Shown here: one piece after another, positions 17,747 to 27,235 of the stretch | Layout of the letters: each line of letters starts with the position of its first letter | Numbering within the stretch: position 1 is the first letter of the stretch | Source of the DNA: Daejeonella sp. | Lineage (GTDB): Bacteria > Bacteroidota > Bacteroidia > Sphingobacteriales > Sphingobacteriaceae | DNA length: 64,000 nucleotides | Reading direction: 5' to 3' | Assembly (NCBI RefSeq): GCF_017495225.1 | Contig: NZ_JAFEIG010000002.1 | Span: 62,001-126,000 of the forward strand | Notes under the pieces: model-generated | What the model saw: the letters and a program-made list of their open reading frames with translations, nothing else | Databases searched by the model: none | What the model was told of the DNA's origin: nothing | Position numbers and translations under genes: made by a program

Positions 17747-19653
17747 GAATTGAATCCAAATTTAGTTTCATGCTGTCTATACCATTCTAAAAAGCAAAAT
17801 AAATTCCAAACTAAGCGTTTGTTAGTTCCTATTTTCTGCCCTTTGTAATCTGTCCAAAGTTGCGCAATTTTTTCAGTAACCAAATAGGGGTTATTTTTTA
17901 AATTTTCATTTGAAAATAAAAAGCTTGAAAGGTCTGATAGGCTCGAATTTAACCACTTATCATTGGGAGTTAAAAATCCATGTTTTGGCCTTTGAGAAAT
18001 TGAGTCTGCTATTGAAGCAGGAAGTTTCTTTTTTAAGAGCTGTCGTAAGTAATTTTTTGATTCGAAATTATGCGAATTAAAATGCCTAGAAGAGCTTAGT
18101 ACAATTTCTATAAGCTCATGGTCTAAAAATGGGGTACGTGCTTCTACGCTACATGCCATCATCATGCGATCGGTTTTTACCAATAAATCATCTGGAAGCC
18201 AAGTAAGAAGATCAAGCATTAAGCTTGATTCCAATTTACCTGCTTTCTTATGAAATTGATTTAAAAAACTATGAAATTGATTCTCATAATTACCTATTTC
18301 TCGATTTTTTCTATTTAAAAATTGTTTGCCTAAATCGGGACTTATAATTGAGGTCCAGCGGGATGTTCCAATATCCTTTTTAAATGAATTGATGCTTTTT
18401 AGTTTATTTTTAATTTTATCGAATTTGTGGATTCCTAAACTAGAGATTACATTAAAAATTTGCTCTGCTCCTTCAAAAGGCAGCTTCCCAAGTCCGTAAT
18501 AATATTTTTCATATCCGTAATGTTCATAACCATGAAAAAGTTCATCTGCACCTTCTCCCGATAAGACCACTTTGACATGTTTACCTATCGATTTGGAAAT
18601 GAGATAGGTGGGTATCATTGCCGAATCACCAAAGGGCTGATCGGCATGAAACACAGATTGCGAAAAATTGTCGGCGCTTATATCCTCTAGATTGAGACTA
18701 ATTAAATCAATATTGAGTGCAGAACTAACTTGTTTGGCATAGCTTGATTCATCTATATTTTGGTCTGAAAATCCAACATTAAAAGATTTAACTTTTGTTT
18801 GAGATAATTCAGTCATGTAACAAGCTAATAATGAAGAATCTACTCCTCCACTAAGCAAAAGCCCTACATCAACATTGGAAACGAGTCTGTATTTTACACT
18901 TTGTTCAATCAATTGATCAATTTCATCTAGACTGGGTATTTGTTTTCTAGTTCCTACATGATCAAGCATGTCCCAATAGACAATTGATTTTTTTTGTTTG
19001 GTTTTCAGGTTATAAATTAAAACTTCACCTGCTTTTACTTGATTAACGTTTTTATAAATGCTTTGTGGACTAGGAATATATTGAAGGGATAAGAAGTTGA
19101 GTAAACTTTCTTCATTTATTTCTAGTGGGATATTTTTAAATGCATGAAAGAATTTGACTTCAGAGGAGAAAATCAATGTTTCTTCATTTTCATAGATGAA
19201 CAATGGTTTTTTCCCTATTCTATCACGAGCAAAGATTATTTCATTTTTTTCTTGATCGTAAATAACAAGGGCAAACATTCCTCGTAATTGCTTGCAAAAA
19301 TCTGCCCCGAATTGGGCATAAGCACCTAAAATTACTTCTGTATCTGTGTTGGTTCTAAATTTTTGACCATGGTTTTGTAAGGTCGTGCGGAGTTCTTGGT
19401 AATTATAGATTTCGCCATTAAATACGATGATATAGCGTTTACAGCTTGATTCGAAGGGTTGGTTCCCATTAGAAGAAAGGTCTAATATCGATAGACGTCG
19501 ATGTCCTAAACAAAGTATTTCATTAGACCAAATATCTTTATTGTCGGGTCCCCGATATTCCATCCTATCTAAGGCATGGTTAAGCGGATCGAGAAAATTA
19601 GATTGAAAGTCAGGATCTTTTTTTTTTGTTATTGCTCCAATTATCCCACACAT
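17743..19653 (-). CDS. asnB: Asparagine synthetase (glutamine-hydrolysing) family, capsule-locus type
   Basis: 636 residues. Cys2 after the initiator Met is the glutaminase nucleophile (MCGIIGAI), with a class II amidotransferase domain to about residue 210. The synthetase domain carries the PP-loop SGGVDSSLLA near residue 270 and SGEGADELFHGY. AsnB-like proteins in capsule loci amidate uronic acids or other sugar carboxylates, whereas general AsnB makes asparagine. Sequence alone does not separate these, but the setting between glycosyltransferases and an acetyltransferase favours polysaccharide modification. It shares a four-base overlap with the next gene. Confidence 0.92.
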   Translation of the reverse strand: MCGIIGAITKKKDPDFQSNFLDPLNHALDRMEYRGPDNKDIWSNEILCLGHRRLSILDLSSNGNQPFESSCKRYIIVFNGEIYNYQELRTTLQNHGQKFRTNTDTEVILGAYAQFGADFCKQLRGMFALVIYDQEKNEIIFARDRIGKKPLFIYENEETLIFSSEVKFFHAFKNIPLEINEESLLNFLSLQYIPSPQSIYKNVNQVKAGEVLIYNLKTKQKKSIVYWDMLDHVGTRKQIPSLDEIDQLIEQSVKYRLVSNVDVGLLLSGGVDSSLLACYMTELSQTKVKSFNVGFSDQNIDESSYAKQVSSALNIDLISLNLEDISADNFSQSVFHADQPFGDSAMIPTYLISKSIGKHVKVVLSGEGADELFHGYEHYGYEKYYYGLGKLPFEGAEQIFNVISSLGIHKFDKIKNKLKSINSFKKDIGTSRWTSIISPDLGKQFLNRKNREIGNYENQFHSFLNQFHKKAGKLESSLMLDLLTWLPDDLLVKTDRMMMACSVEARTPFLDHELIEIVLSSSRHFNSHNFESKNYLRQLLKKKLPASIADSISQRPKHGFLTPNDKWLNSSLSDLSSFLFSNENLKNNPYLVTEKIAQLWTDYKGQKIGTNKRLVWNLFCFLEWYRQHETKFGFNS

Positions 19654-19709
19654 AATTAGATATTGCCTGTTTTAATCATACAATTGAATAATTAGGATTG
19701 ATCATATCT

Positions 19710-20405
19710 TTATTTACGGCTTTTAATAACTTTAGCTGGCACACCACCAACAATGCTGTAAGGTGGAACATCCTTTGTTACCACACTTCCGGCGGCAATA
19801 ACTGATCCACGGCCGATAGTAACACCCGCTAAGATCACGGTATTTGCTGCAATCCAACAGTCATCTTCAATTTTCACAAATTCTCTTTTAACGCCTTGCT
19901 CTTTTATGGTTAAGTCGGGGTGGTCAAATAGATGGTTTTCGGCATAGATACTTACTCTAGGCGACATCATAACATTATCGCCTATTTCGATATATCCAGA
20001 ACAACCGATGTATGAATATGGGCCAATGCTAGAATTATTCCCAATTTTCAGTCCCTCACCAATTGCTGAACCGTAAATATTTGTCGGTCTGATAATTGCA
20101 TGTTTGCCAATAGTAACCCGATTGCCAACTACAATACCTCTATAGGTCATGCAATTTACCTCAGCATAATCTTCCACGATAAAATCTCGACCAGCACTTA
20201 AATGTCGTGCATATCGGATAGACGCGCCTTTGCCAACCATTACCCATCCACTTGATTTTTTAAAGAATAATCGTTGGAACATTCCACGAATGAAAAAAAA
20301 TGAAAGGCGAAAAAAGGTGTTTAGAATATCTTTACTATGCCATTCGGATGGAAAACGTTCCACAATAAATTTGTATCGTCGAAGGAATGAAGTTTCTGAT
20401 TTCAT
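19710..20405 (-). CDS. Left-handed beta-helix acetyltransferase (WcaF/CapG-like)
   Basis: 231 residues. The body from about 60 to 225 is built of hexapeptide repeats ([LIV]-G-x4), with the acyltransferase block [15 protein letters not shown] and the terminal [21 protein letters not shown]. The family uses acetyl-CoA to O- or N-acetylate sugars, with His in the NH-F-D block as likely catalytic base. The first 45 residues are a basic amphipathic extension. The probable role is acetylation of the repeat unit. Confidence 0.9.
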   Translation of the reverse strand: MKSETSFLRRYKFIVERFPSEWHSKDILNTFFRLSFFFIRGMFQRLFFKKSSGWVMVGKGASIRYARHLSAGRDFIVEDYAEVNCMTYRGIVVGNRVTIGKHAIIRPTNIYGSAIGEGLKIGNNSSIGPYSYIGCSGYIEIGDNVMMSPRVSIYAENHLFDHPDLTIKEQGVKREFVKIEDDCWIAANTVILAGVTIGRGSVIAAGSVVTKDVPPYSIVGGVPAKVIKSRK

Positions 20406-20492
20406 AAAGTTTTGACAAATCGATATAAATTTGAATTTCCTAATCGGTTTTTTTCAAAAATTTATCTTTACAAATTTAATAATCTATCTAAA

Positions 20493-21476
20493 TTATAAAT
20501 AAGAGTTTGGTTCACTATAATCTGAATAGGTTAATTCATGTTCAATCATATTCTCAATGATTTTATTGAGCCCTATTTTTGCCTTCCATTGTAGCTCATC
20601 ATTTGCCTTACTTGGGTCGGCTCTGCCTATTTGAAGATCAGTTGGTCTTCTAAGAACTTCATCTATGACTACGTGGTTTTCCCAATCAAGGTCTAAAGCT
20701 TTAAAAGTAATATCTATAAATTCTTTAAGGGTATGACTTTTTCCAGTGGCAATGATATAATCACTAGGCTGATTTTTCTGCATCATTAGCCACATGGCCT
20801 CAACATAATCAGGAGCCCAGCCCCAGTCGCGTTCAATATTGATATTACCTAGGCTGATCTTATGCGATTTGTCGCGATAGATTTTGCAAGCACCAGAAAT
20901 GATTTTTTTTGTAACAAAATGCTCAGGCCTTAAGGGCGATTCATGGTTAAAAAGAATCCCTGTACATGCAAAAAGATTATAAGCTTCACGGTAATTATCA
21001 ATTTGCCAAAATGCTGTTGCTTTTGCAATGGCATAGGGGCTTCGGGGGTGGAAAATAGTATTTTCATTCGCAGGAATGCTACTGTCTCCAAAACATTCGC
21101 TTGATCCTGCATTGTAAAGTTTAATGGGTAAATTACTGAATCTAATGGCCTCTAAAAGGTTAAGATTTCCTGTACTGATGCTATCATGAGTTTCATGAGG
21201 TTGCTCAAATGAAAGTCGCACAGAGCTTTGTCCCGATAAATTATAAATTTCGTCGGGCTTAATTCTATTTATGTATTCTAGCGTATTGCCAAAGTCTGTG
21301 ATATTAATAGAAATTAGCGTTATTTCATCTTTTATACCAAGAATTTTCAAGTTATTGAATGAACAGGTGTGGGCATCACGCGATGCACCAAAAACTTGAT
21401 ATCCCTTTTCTAATAAGAATTTAGCAAGGTATGAACCATCTTGTCCTGAGACTCCACAAATTAAGGCTCTTTTCAC
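20493..21476 (-). CDS. gmd: GDP-mannose 4,6-dehydratase
   Basis: 327 residues starting at GTG (21476), with the diagnostic N-terminus ALICGVSGQDGSYLAKFL. It contains the active-site block NAGSSECFGD, the Tyr/Lys pair in SPYAIAKA, and NHESPLRPEHFVTKKI, matching Gmd rather than the Rmd/Fcl reductases. It converts GDP-mannose to GDP-4-keto-6-deoxymannose, precursor of GDP-fucose, GDP-rhamnose or GDP-perosamine. It is shorter than the roughly 370-residue enzymes of enteric bacteria. No epimerase-reductase (fcl) or perosamine aminotransferase gene is visible in this window, so the final sugar is undetermined. Confidence 0.92.
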   Translation of the reverse strand: MKRALICGVSGQDGSYLAKFLLEKGYQVFGASRDAHTCSFNNLKILGIKDEITLISINITDFGNTLEYINRIKPDEIYNLSGQSSVRLSFEQPHETHDSISTGNLNLLEAIRFSNLPIKLYNAGSSECFGDSSIPANENTIFHPRSPYAIAKATAFWQIDNYREAYNLFACTGILFNHESPLRPEHFVTKKIISGACKIYRDKSHKISLGNINIERDWGWAPDYVEAMWLMMQKNQPSDYIIATGKSHTLKEFIDITFKALDLDWENHVVIDEVLRRPTDLQIGRADPSKANDELQWKAKIGLNKIIENMIEHELTYSDYSEPNSYL

Positions 21477-21535
21477 TTATTTATTTTTAATGTTTACCTA
21501 GTAATTTAGTGATTCATAAATAGAGCATAAAAATG

Positions 21536-22663
21536 CTAATTTTTATTGACAGCTTCTTTAAATATTTTGATTAATTCTTTGGTAGTTTTCTCCCATGAAA
21601 ATAATTTAAGTCTTTTGCTGCCTTTTTGAATGAGCTCATCTCGTAGTTCTGCTTGCTCTATAACTGCTTTTATTTTGTCAGCAATTTCTTGAGTGTTAAA
21701 TGGATTAAATGATAAAGTAGCCTCTGCGCCAACTTCTTTTAAGCAGGTATTATTGGATACAATTACGGGTATTTGGTAATGAAAAGCCTCTAATACTGGA
21801 AGGCCAAATCCCTCATTGGTAGAAGGAAACACGTATAAAAATGCATTTTTATAAAAAAAGCTTAGCTCTTCTTCACTTGCATAACCATGCAATAAAACGA
21901 AATCCTGCAAATTTAGTCTTTTTATAGTTTCAAGTATTTCAATGCTACCGTCAAGTTCATTCTTGGAACTGGGTAGCCCTACAAGCACCAAGGAATATTC
22001 TGTGTGGCCGGTATCTCTAACAAGCTTCAATGCTTCGATAAGTCTGACTAGATTTTTTCTTTTTTCAAGGACCCCAACATGTAGCAGATATTTTGTTGTA
22101 GGCAGTTTGAATAAAGGTTTGAAGTTTGGGTTTGCTTCAATTTGGGAATTAATTTTTGGAGCCAGATGGATTGGGATTATCTTTTCTGAATCAATGCCTG
22201 TAAAATGTACAAGTCTGCTCTTTGAATATTCAGATAATGTGATGATGTATGGACATCTTCTCGCAGCTCCAATTCCAATTGTATGGAACATTTTTAACCA
22301 ATATGGATTACACTGCTCAGGATATTCATAAAAAAATGAATCGTAAAACATTGGAATAGGCTTAAAGCCAAGGTGTAAATAAGGTACGAAATAATCGGTG
22401 CAGAAAAGAATATCACAATTATTATAATATGCTTTTACTGGTAATACAATTTGTTTCCAGACAAAAAACCTTAAATGTTCTATTATTTTTAGGAACTTAT
22501 TAGGGCCTGAATAAACTTTGAAAGGAGAGTCTAAATATTTAATTTCACAATCATATGTATTCTTTCTAAACTCAATAAGTATTTGTTCTAAATAGGTTCT
22601 AGCACCAGTCTTGGCAATTTTAAGATCCCTTATATCAATACCAACAGTGAGTCTTTTTGTCAT
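21536..22663 (-). CDS. Family 4 glycosyltransferase, mannosyltransferase-like
   Basis: About 375 residues beginning MTKRLTVGIDIRD. The ORF track starts at an upstream TTG (22672), but that codon overlaps a TATATTTG promoter box (22670-22677, minus strand), so ATG 22663 is preferred. The donor domain shows LLHVGVLEKRKNLVRLIEAL and the E-x7-E motif in EGFGLPVLEAF. The Asp-rich start GIDIRDL resembles mannosyltransferases of the WbaZ/MtfB type, a weak hint that fits the neighbouring gmd. It has a 59-bp gap to gmd. Confidence 0.88.
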   Translation of the reverse strand: MTKRLTVGIDIRDLKIAKTGARTYLEQILIEFRKNTYDCEIKYLDSPFKVYSGPNKFLKIIEHLRFFVWKQIVLPVKAYYNNCDILFCTDYFVPYLHLGFKPIPMFYDSFFYEYPEQCNPYWLKMFHTIGIGAARRCPYIITLSEYSKSRLVHFTGIDSEKIIPIHLAPKINSQIEANPNFKPLFKLPTTKYLLHVGVLEKRKNLVRLIEALKLVRDTGHTEYSLVLVGLPSSKNELDGSIEILETIKRLNLQDFVLLHGYASEEELSFFYKNAFLYVFPSTNEGFGLPVLEAFHYQIPVIVSNNTCLKEVGAEATLSFNPFNTQEIADKIKAVIEQAELRDELIQKGSKRLKLFSWEKTTKELIKIFKEAVNKN

Positions 22664-22669
22664 ACCATG

Positions 22670-22677
22670 CAAATATA
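22670..22677 (-). promoter_or_regulatory. Bacteroidetes -7 box upstream of the 22663 glycosyltransferase
   Basis: TATATTTG on the minus strand matches the TAnnTTTG consensus and ends 6 nt before ATG 22663. No TTTG element is seen at the expected 19-21 nt upstream, so the call rests on one box plus position. Confidence 0.5.
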
Positions 22678-22876
22678 GGCTTCTAAATCATTAAAATATG
22701 AAACATTAATTTGATAGTAATAAATATTCGATTTACGTTTATTAAATTTCTCTTAAATTAATTTATTTTTTTGACAATGCGTTTTTTGAAAGCAATTTTT
22801 ACTGATGTATATAATGTTTAAAGAGTTCAATTGATTTAGGATTGCAATTATTAACGAGCCATCCGACTAAATAGAT

Positions 22877-22884
22877 TATATTTG
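22877..22884 (+). promoter_or_regulatory. Possible -7 box upstream of the 22932 methyltransferase
   Basis: TATATTTG matches TAnnTTTG and lies 47 nt before ATG 22932 in the divergent gap. There is no clear -33 partner. The rest of the 268-bp gap is AT-rich and holds nothing else I can name. Confidence 0.4.
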
Positions 22885-22931
22885 CATATTTAGTAATTAC
22901 CAATAACCTTTAAATAAGGAAAACCACATTA

Positions 22932-23588
22932 ATGTCAATAAAGGATATATTTAAATCATCTGATGATCCACAATCTTGGGGTAGTAAATTCAGAGACAAG
23001 AGATTTAAATTCTTAAGTGCAAAGCTTGAAACTATGCCCAAGCCAGTGAAAATTCTTGATATAGGGGGGCTCGAATCTTTTTGGACTAATAGGGGTTATG
23101 GTAATAATCCAGATTATCTCATAACTATTTTAAATTTAGAGAAAGGAGAGTCTTTGTACACCAATATCAATATGATATCAGGTAATGCAATAGATCTTAA
23201 GGAGATAGGGGATAGAGAATTTGATCTAGCATTTTCTAATTCGGTAATTGAGCATCTCCATACCTTTGAAAATCAAGTTAGTATGGCTTCTGAAGTGCGA
23301 CGTGTTGGTGTTTTATATTTTGTTCAAACACCAAACAAACATTTTTTGGTTGAACCACATTATGTATTGCCTTTTTTCGACTATCTACCAGCTAAGATTA
23401 AATATTTTATTCTAACAAAAACAAAGTTTAGTCGACTAAAAAAATGGACTGATAGTGATGCGAGGCAATATATTTCAGAAATAAGGCTGTTAACATTGTC
23501 AGAATTCAAACAAATCTTTCCTGGGAGTAAGATGGATAAAGAGTATTTTATGGGACTTTTAAAATCATTTACCGCTCATAATTTTTAA
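22932..23588 (+). CDS. Class I SAM-dependent methyltransferase, capsule-locus associated
   Basis: 218 residues. Motif I reads VKILDIGG (about residue 39) and the post-I/motif IV region FDLAFSNSVIEHLHTF places it in the UbiE/Methyltransf_11 type. YVLPFFDYLPAKIKYFI near residue 145 is typical of small methyltransferases in O-antigen clusters. It could methylate a sugar of the repeat unit or a glycan terminus; the target is not readable. It is one of few plus-strand genes here and converges with the Wzy-like gene with only 3 bp between stops. Confidence 0.8.
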   Translation: MSIKDIFKSSDDPQSWGSKFRDKRFKFLSAKLETMPKPVKILDIGGLESFWTNRGYGNNPDYLITILNLEKGESLYTNINMISGNAIDLKEIGDREFDLAFSNSVIEHLHTFENQVSMASEVRRVGVLYFVQTPNKHFLVEPHYVLPFFDYLPAKIKYFILTKTKFSRLKKWTDSDARQYISEIRLLTLSEFKQIFPGSKMDKEYFMGLLKSFTAHNF

Positions 23589-23591
23589 CAA

Positions 23592-24953
23592 TTACGTTTT
23601 AGGAGTCTCTTTTTTCATAATCATATTAATGAAAAGTCCAGCAAGTAACCAGCTGATATAGGTTATGTATGAGTAGGAGTCTAAATTTGCTGTAATGAGC
23701 GGTAATGTAGAGCCGATTTTAAAGAGGAATAGCGTTAGTGCTACAGACCTTTCCTTACCATCAAGATGCGGATACCATTTATAGGTGTAAAATATTAATG
23801 CGAAATGCATGAACACATAAATGATCACTGCAATAATTCCTGCTTGAACTCCTAGAATGATAAATTGATTTTCGCCGCCAATTGTTGAGCCGAGACTAAC
23901 AGCAACCCTTCCTGAGGTGCCCAATCCGAGACCAAGAGGATTACTCATAATTGCTTCAAGCCCTGATAACCAGGCAAGCCAGTGACCCATGCCAGATTCA
24001 TCTTGTAGGGTTATAGTTGAGATTATATAATTATAAATGTCTTTATCGGCGAGTATGTATGTTACGTAAAGCATGCATATTAAAATAAAAACATTGCATC
24101 CTAAAAGTAGCTGCTTCTTTTTTGCAATTAGTGCATAAACGTAAATAATAAAAAAGTAGCTCGCCATTGATGATCGCGAAATTGAAAAGATCATGGAAAT
24201 GAGGGTAGCTGCAATTGCCATCATTCCCAATTTACTTACATTAAATTTATTTTCGCGATTGGTAAATAAACCAGCTATAACAGATAATGACAGAAGTGTT
24301 GCTGAGGCATGCTCAAGGGGGTCTGAAAAGAAACTTGCAAAACGTTTAACTCCACCCTCTGAGCGCTCAAAAGTCCATGTTAATCCATAATTCCCTTCAA
24401 CTTCTTGGCCAAAAAAGTAATACACATATTCTGAGTAACCGGTTGATGATTGGAAGTGTTTATCATTTATAACCTCCAAAATAACAAGTGCTGCTGCTGC
24501 GATCGCAACTATAAGGATATAATGAAAATATTTTTTTATGTAGATGAGTTTTGGATCTATCAGTCGGCCGCAAAAGTAAATTAATACAAAAAATGATGTG
24601 CTTTTAAAGGCCAGAAGGCGTTCCATAAAACTGAAACTACCTATTGGAAAAACAACATAAGAAAATGTATATAAAAAGTAGCCAAGTATGGCGTAATCGA
24701 TTACATGTAATCTTATTTTTTCCTTTAAATTCCATAATACTGAGCCTAGCATACCCAGTATGATAAGCTCTTTTAAGGGCTGAAAAAGAGGAATGTATGA
24801 TTTTAAGCCAAAATTAAATAATATGGAAAGTGTAGAATTGTAAATTGATAATCCAAAGATTAGGAAGAAAAATCCTCCTTGTGGATTTTTTTGTAAAATA
24901 GCTCTAATTGAAGTAAAAAAAGCAGAAATATACAGTAATGGAAAAATTAACAT
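23592..24953 (-). CDS. Wzy-like O-antigen/capsule polymerase or ligase
   Basis: 453 residues with about 11 to 12 hydrophobic segments and a large extracytoplasmic loop near residues 165-220 (QSSTGYSEYVYYFFGQEVEG). The segment ISRSSMASYFFIIYVY and the Gly-rich loop NPLGLGLGTSGRVAVSLGS are typical of the O-antigen ligase/polymerase superfamily. As the only such protein in the locus it is most simply the Wzy polymerase joining flipped repeat units in the periplasm. A WaaL ligase role cannot be excluded. Confidence 0.85.
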   Translation of the reverse strand: MLIFPLLYISAFFTSIRAILQKNPQGGFFFLIFGLSIYNSTLSILFNFGLKSYIPLFQPLKELIILGMLGSVLWNLKEKIRLHVIDYAILGYFLYTFSYVVFPIGSFSFMERLLAFKSTSFFVLIYFCGRLIDPKLIYIKKYFHYILIVAIAAAALVILEVINDKHFQSSTGYSEYVYYFFGQEVEGNYGLTWTFERSEGGVKRFASFFSDPLEHASATLLSLSVIAGLFTNRENKFNVSKLGMMAIAATLISMIFSISRSSMASYFFIIYVYALIAKKKQLLLGCNVFILICMLYVTYILADKDIYNYIISTITLQDESGMGHWLAWLSGLEAIMSNPLGLGLGTSGRVAVSLGSTIGGENQFIILGVQAGIIAVIIYVFMHFALIFYTYKWYPHLDGKERSVALTLFLFKIGSTLPLITANLDSYSYITYISWLLAGLFINMIMKKETPKT

Positions 24954-25054
24954 ATTGTATATTATATCATGTTATGATTTGTGAGATATATGGTTTTGTG
25001 TGGTAAATGCTAAAGATAAATAAAGCATTTTCTTTTCAAAACTAAATAATCTTC

Positions 25055-25062
25055 TATTTTTG
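25055..25062 (+). promoter_or_regulatory. -7 box of the 25071 glycosyltransferase
   Basis: TATTTTTG matches TAnnTTTG and ends 8 nt before ATG 25071. No good -33 element was seen. A transcript from here would have almost no leader. Confidence 0.5.
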
Positions 25063-25070
25063 CCAATATC

Positions 25071-26048
25071 ATGAATGTAATTTATACAGTATGTAGTATT
25101 AATCATCTGGGAAGGGCTTTGTCTCTAGCAGATTCAGTTGCTATTCACTGCAAGCAGACAAGATTTTTGATTTGCTTGACTGATACATTAGACCATGATC
25201 TAATTTCTAAAGGCAGCGAGTTTATCTTCGCTAAAGACATGAATTTACCTTTTTTAAATGAAATGTTTTCGAAGTATACTCCTTTGGAACTAAATAGTGC
25301 TTTAAAACCCTATTTTGGAAATTTCATTTTTGAAAAATATAGTGATGTAGATCAGCTCATTTTTCTTGACAGTGACATTTTGCTTTTTTCTGATCTTTCT
25401 CCTGTTTTTGAAGCATTAAAATCTGATAGTATTATCCTAACTCCTCATTCTTTCACTTCTATATCTGCTGGTAATGGTTTTGACGACAGAGATTTTTTGA
25501 GATCAGGGATATATAATGCCGGTTTTTTTGCACTGAAGAGAGATAAAAATGCATTTGCTTTTCTAGATTGGTGGATGGTAAAACTTCGTAATCAAGGTTT
25601 TTTTGACTCACGGCGTGGCATGTTTGCAGAGCAATTATGGATGAATTTAATTCCATTGTATTTTGAAAATGTTCATGTATTGAGACATCTGGGTTGTAAT
25701 GTTGCTCATTGGAACATGCATGAGCGTTTTATTACACAAGTAGATAGTCGCTGGTATATTAATGAGAATACACCTTTGATCTTTTTTCATTTTAGCGGTG
25801 CAACAATTACCTGTTTAGAAGATAATTTGGTTTCTAAACACCATAAAAAGTATAATTTTGAAAATAGACCGGATGTTTATCCTTTATTTAAGATTTATAT
25901 TGAATCACTTAAAAAACATTCATTCGAAAAATACAATCAGTATTATTCTGTAAGTTCCAAATTAAGAGTGAAATCGGTTTTAATCATTAAAATAGCTGAG
26001 TTTTTGAAAAAGCTTACCAAGCGAATGCTTTATAGTTTTCGGAATTAA
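25071..26048 (+). CDS. Glycosyltransferase, GT8-like (GT-A, DxD)
   Basis: 325 residues. The N-terminus NVIYTVCSINHLGRALSLADS followed by LIFLDSDILLFSDL (DxD motif near residue 103) fits GT8-like enzymes with retained metal binding. AGFFALKRD and WHMHERF-like aromatic blocks lie in the C-terminal half (NVAHWNMHERF). A positively charged tail of about 45 residues may bind the membrane. It is on the plus strand, flanked by convergent and divergent minus-strand genes, and probably has its own promoter. Donor unknown. Confidence 0.8.
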   Translation: MNVIYTVCSINHLGRALSLADSVAIHCKQTRFLICLTDTLDHDLISKGSEFIFAKDMNLPFLNEMFSKYTPLELNSALKPYFGNFIFEKYSDVDQLIFLDSDILLFSDLSPVFEALKSDSIILTPHSFTSISAGNGFDDRDFLRSGIYNAGFFALKRDKNAFAFLDWWMVKLRNQGFFDSRRGMFAEQLWMNLIPLYFENVHVLRHLGCNVAHWNMHERFITQVDSRWYINENTPLIFFHFSGATITCLEDNLVSKHHKKYNFENRPDVYPLFKIYIESLKKHSFEKYNQYYSVSSKLRVKSVLIIKIAEFLKKLTKRMLYSFRN

Positions 26049-26186
26049 ATCAAACTCTTTTTATGGTTATAGTTTAATTCTATGTCTATCATGAGCCATA
26101 ATAGATTATTTTACTAGCTCTTTTATTATAAATTTTTAGCTGATTTGTGAAATTATAATTTTAACAAGGTTTAGAAATATACCTTA

Positions 26187-27158
26187 TTATTTTTCAGATG
26201 AATACCTGAAGCCACTATAAGAATTCAGGAGTTCTTTATCACTTAATAGGTATCCATCTTCTTTTCTTCCAAGAAAATAGAGTCCACTTGCAGCATCAAT
26301 ACTTCCTTTTGTTTTATTGAGTATTATATCGAAGTATTTTACCCAAAAGAATAGAAAAGTACCTGTATAACTTAATATACGATCTACTTTTTTACTGTTG
26401 GCAAAGCTTGTAAGAAAATATTTTAATGACCAAGTAAGTGAGGAAGCAGCACCAGCAATAACACCACGCTGTATTTCTCTAAAATTTCTAAACATCCGTC
26501 GATGGCCGATATCTGTAAATCGAAGAAAATCATATTTGCCACCATGTACTTGTTGCATAAATGGTGTTTCAGCATAAATTAGTCCACCGTTTTTAAGCAC
26601 CCTATTCATTTCATTAACACATTTAAAAGGATCTAGAACATGCTCTAAAACTGCTTGAGCTATAATTAAATCGAAACTGTTATCTGCAAAAGGAATTTCG
26701 TGAGCATCACAAATAATCGTTGTATTAGGTCCGTATGAAACATCTGTTTCAATCAATAGATCCTCGTCTTTGAGAATATTTTTCAGGTGTTTTATCCCTA
26801 CTCCATCAACACTTCCACCTAGAATTAGAATGCGATTATTGGAGTTTTTCTTGATGAGTTCACTTATATTAAGATAATTTTTTTCACTTATATTATTGAA
26901 AGTGATATCGGGTTGTATCCTTTTAAGGAAGCCAATAACGGGATTTTTGTAAGTTTTAAAAAAGATATCCTCTTTTTGTTCAAAATCTTTTTGTTCAAAT
27001 AAATCGTTGTGCGGGTTGATTAGTATAGGTATCCCATGGTAAACTGGATAGCTTGAATCACAAGAATCATCTGAGCATAAATACTCCTCATTATTTTTTA
27101 ATAGTGGTTTTTTGCAACATGGGCAGGCAATGATTTGTTCGAGTGAATTAAAATTCAT
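26187..27158 (-). CDS. SAM methyltransferase with N-terminal Trm112-like zinc ribbon
   Basis: 323 residues. Residues 11-50 hold CPCCKKPLL and CSDDSCDSSYPVYHGIPILI, a Trm112/YcaR-type zinc ribbon. The methyltransferase core follows: motif I-like NRILILGGSVDGVG, then FDLIIAQAVLEHVLDP and NRVLKNGGLIYAETPFMQQVHG. Such fused proteins occur in polysaccharide loci and may modify glycan or lipid-linked intermediates. It lies 77 bp upstream of dxs in the same direction and marks the right end of the polysaccharide region. Confidence 0.82.
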   Translation of the reverse strand: MNFNSLEQIIACPCCKKPLLKNNEEYLCSDDSCDSSYPVYHGIPILINPHNDLFEQKDFEQKEDIFFKTYKNPVIGFLKRIQPDITFNNISEKNYLNISELIKKNSNNRILILGGSVDGVGIKHLKNILKDEDLLIETDVSYGPNTTIICDAHEIPFADNSFDLIIAQAVLEHVLDPFKCVNEMNRVLKNGGLIYAETPFMQQVHGGKYDFLRFTDIGHRRMFRNFREIQRGVIAGAASSLTWSLKYFLTSFANSKKVDRILSYTGTFLFFWVKYFDIILNKTKGSIDAASGLYFLGRKEDGYLLSDKELLNSYSGFRYSSEK

Positions 27159-27235
27159 TTAAGGAATAATCTATCTTTTTAATATTTTCTGGAATTGTGA
27201 ATTTTAAATAATTGAATTTTAGAATTAAACATTCC

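Noticed and set aside
21942-22331. 129-residue plus-strand ORF
   Set aside because: Antisense shadow of the well-supported family 4 glycosyltransferase on the minus strand.
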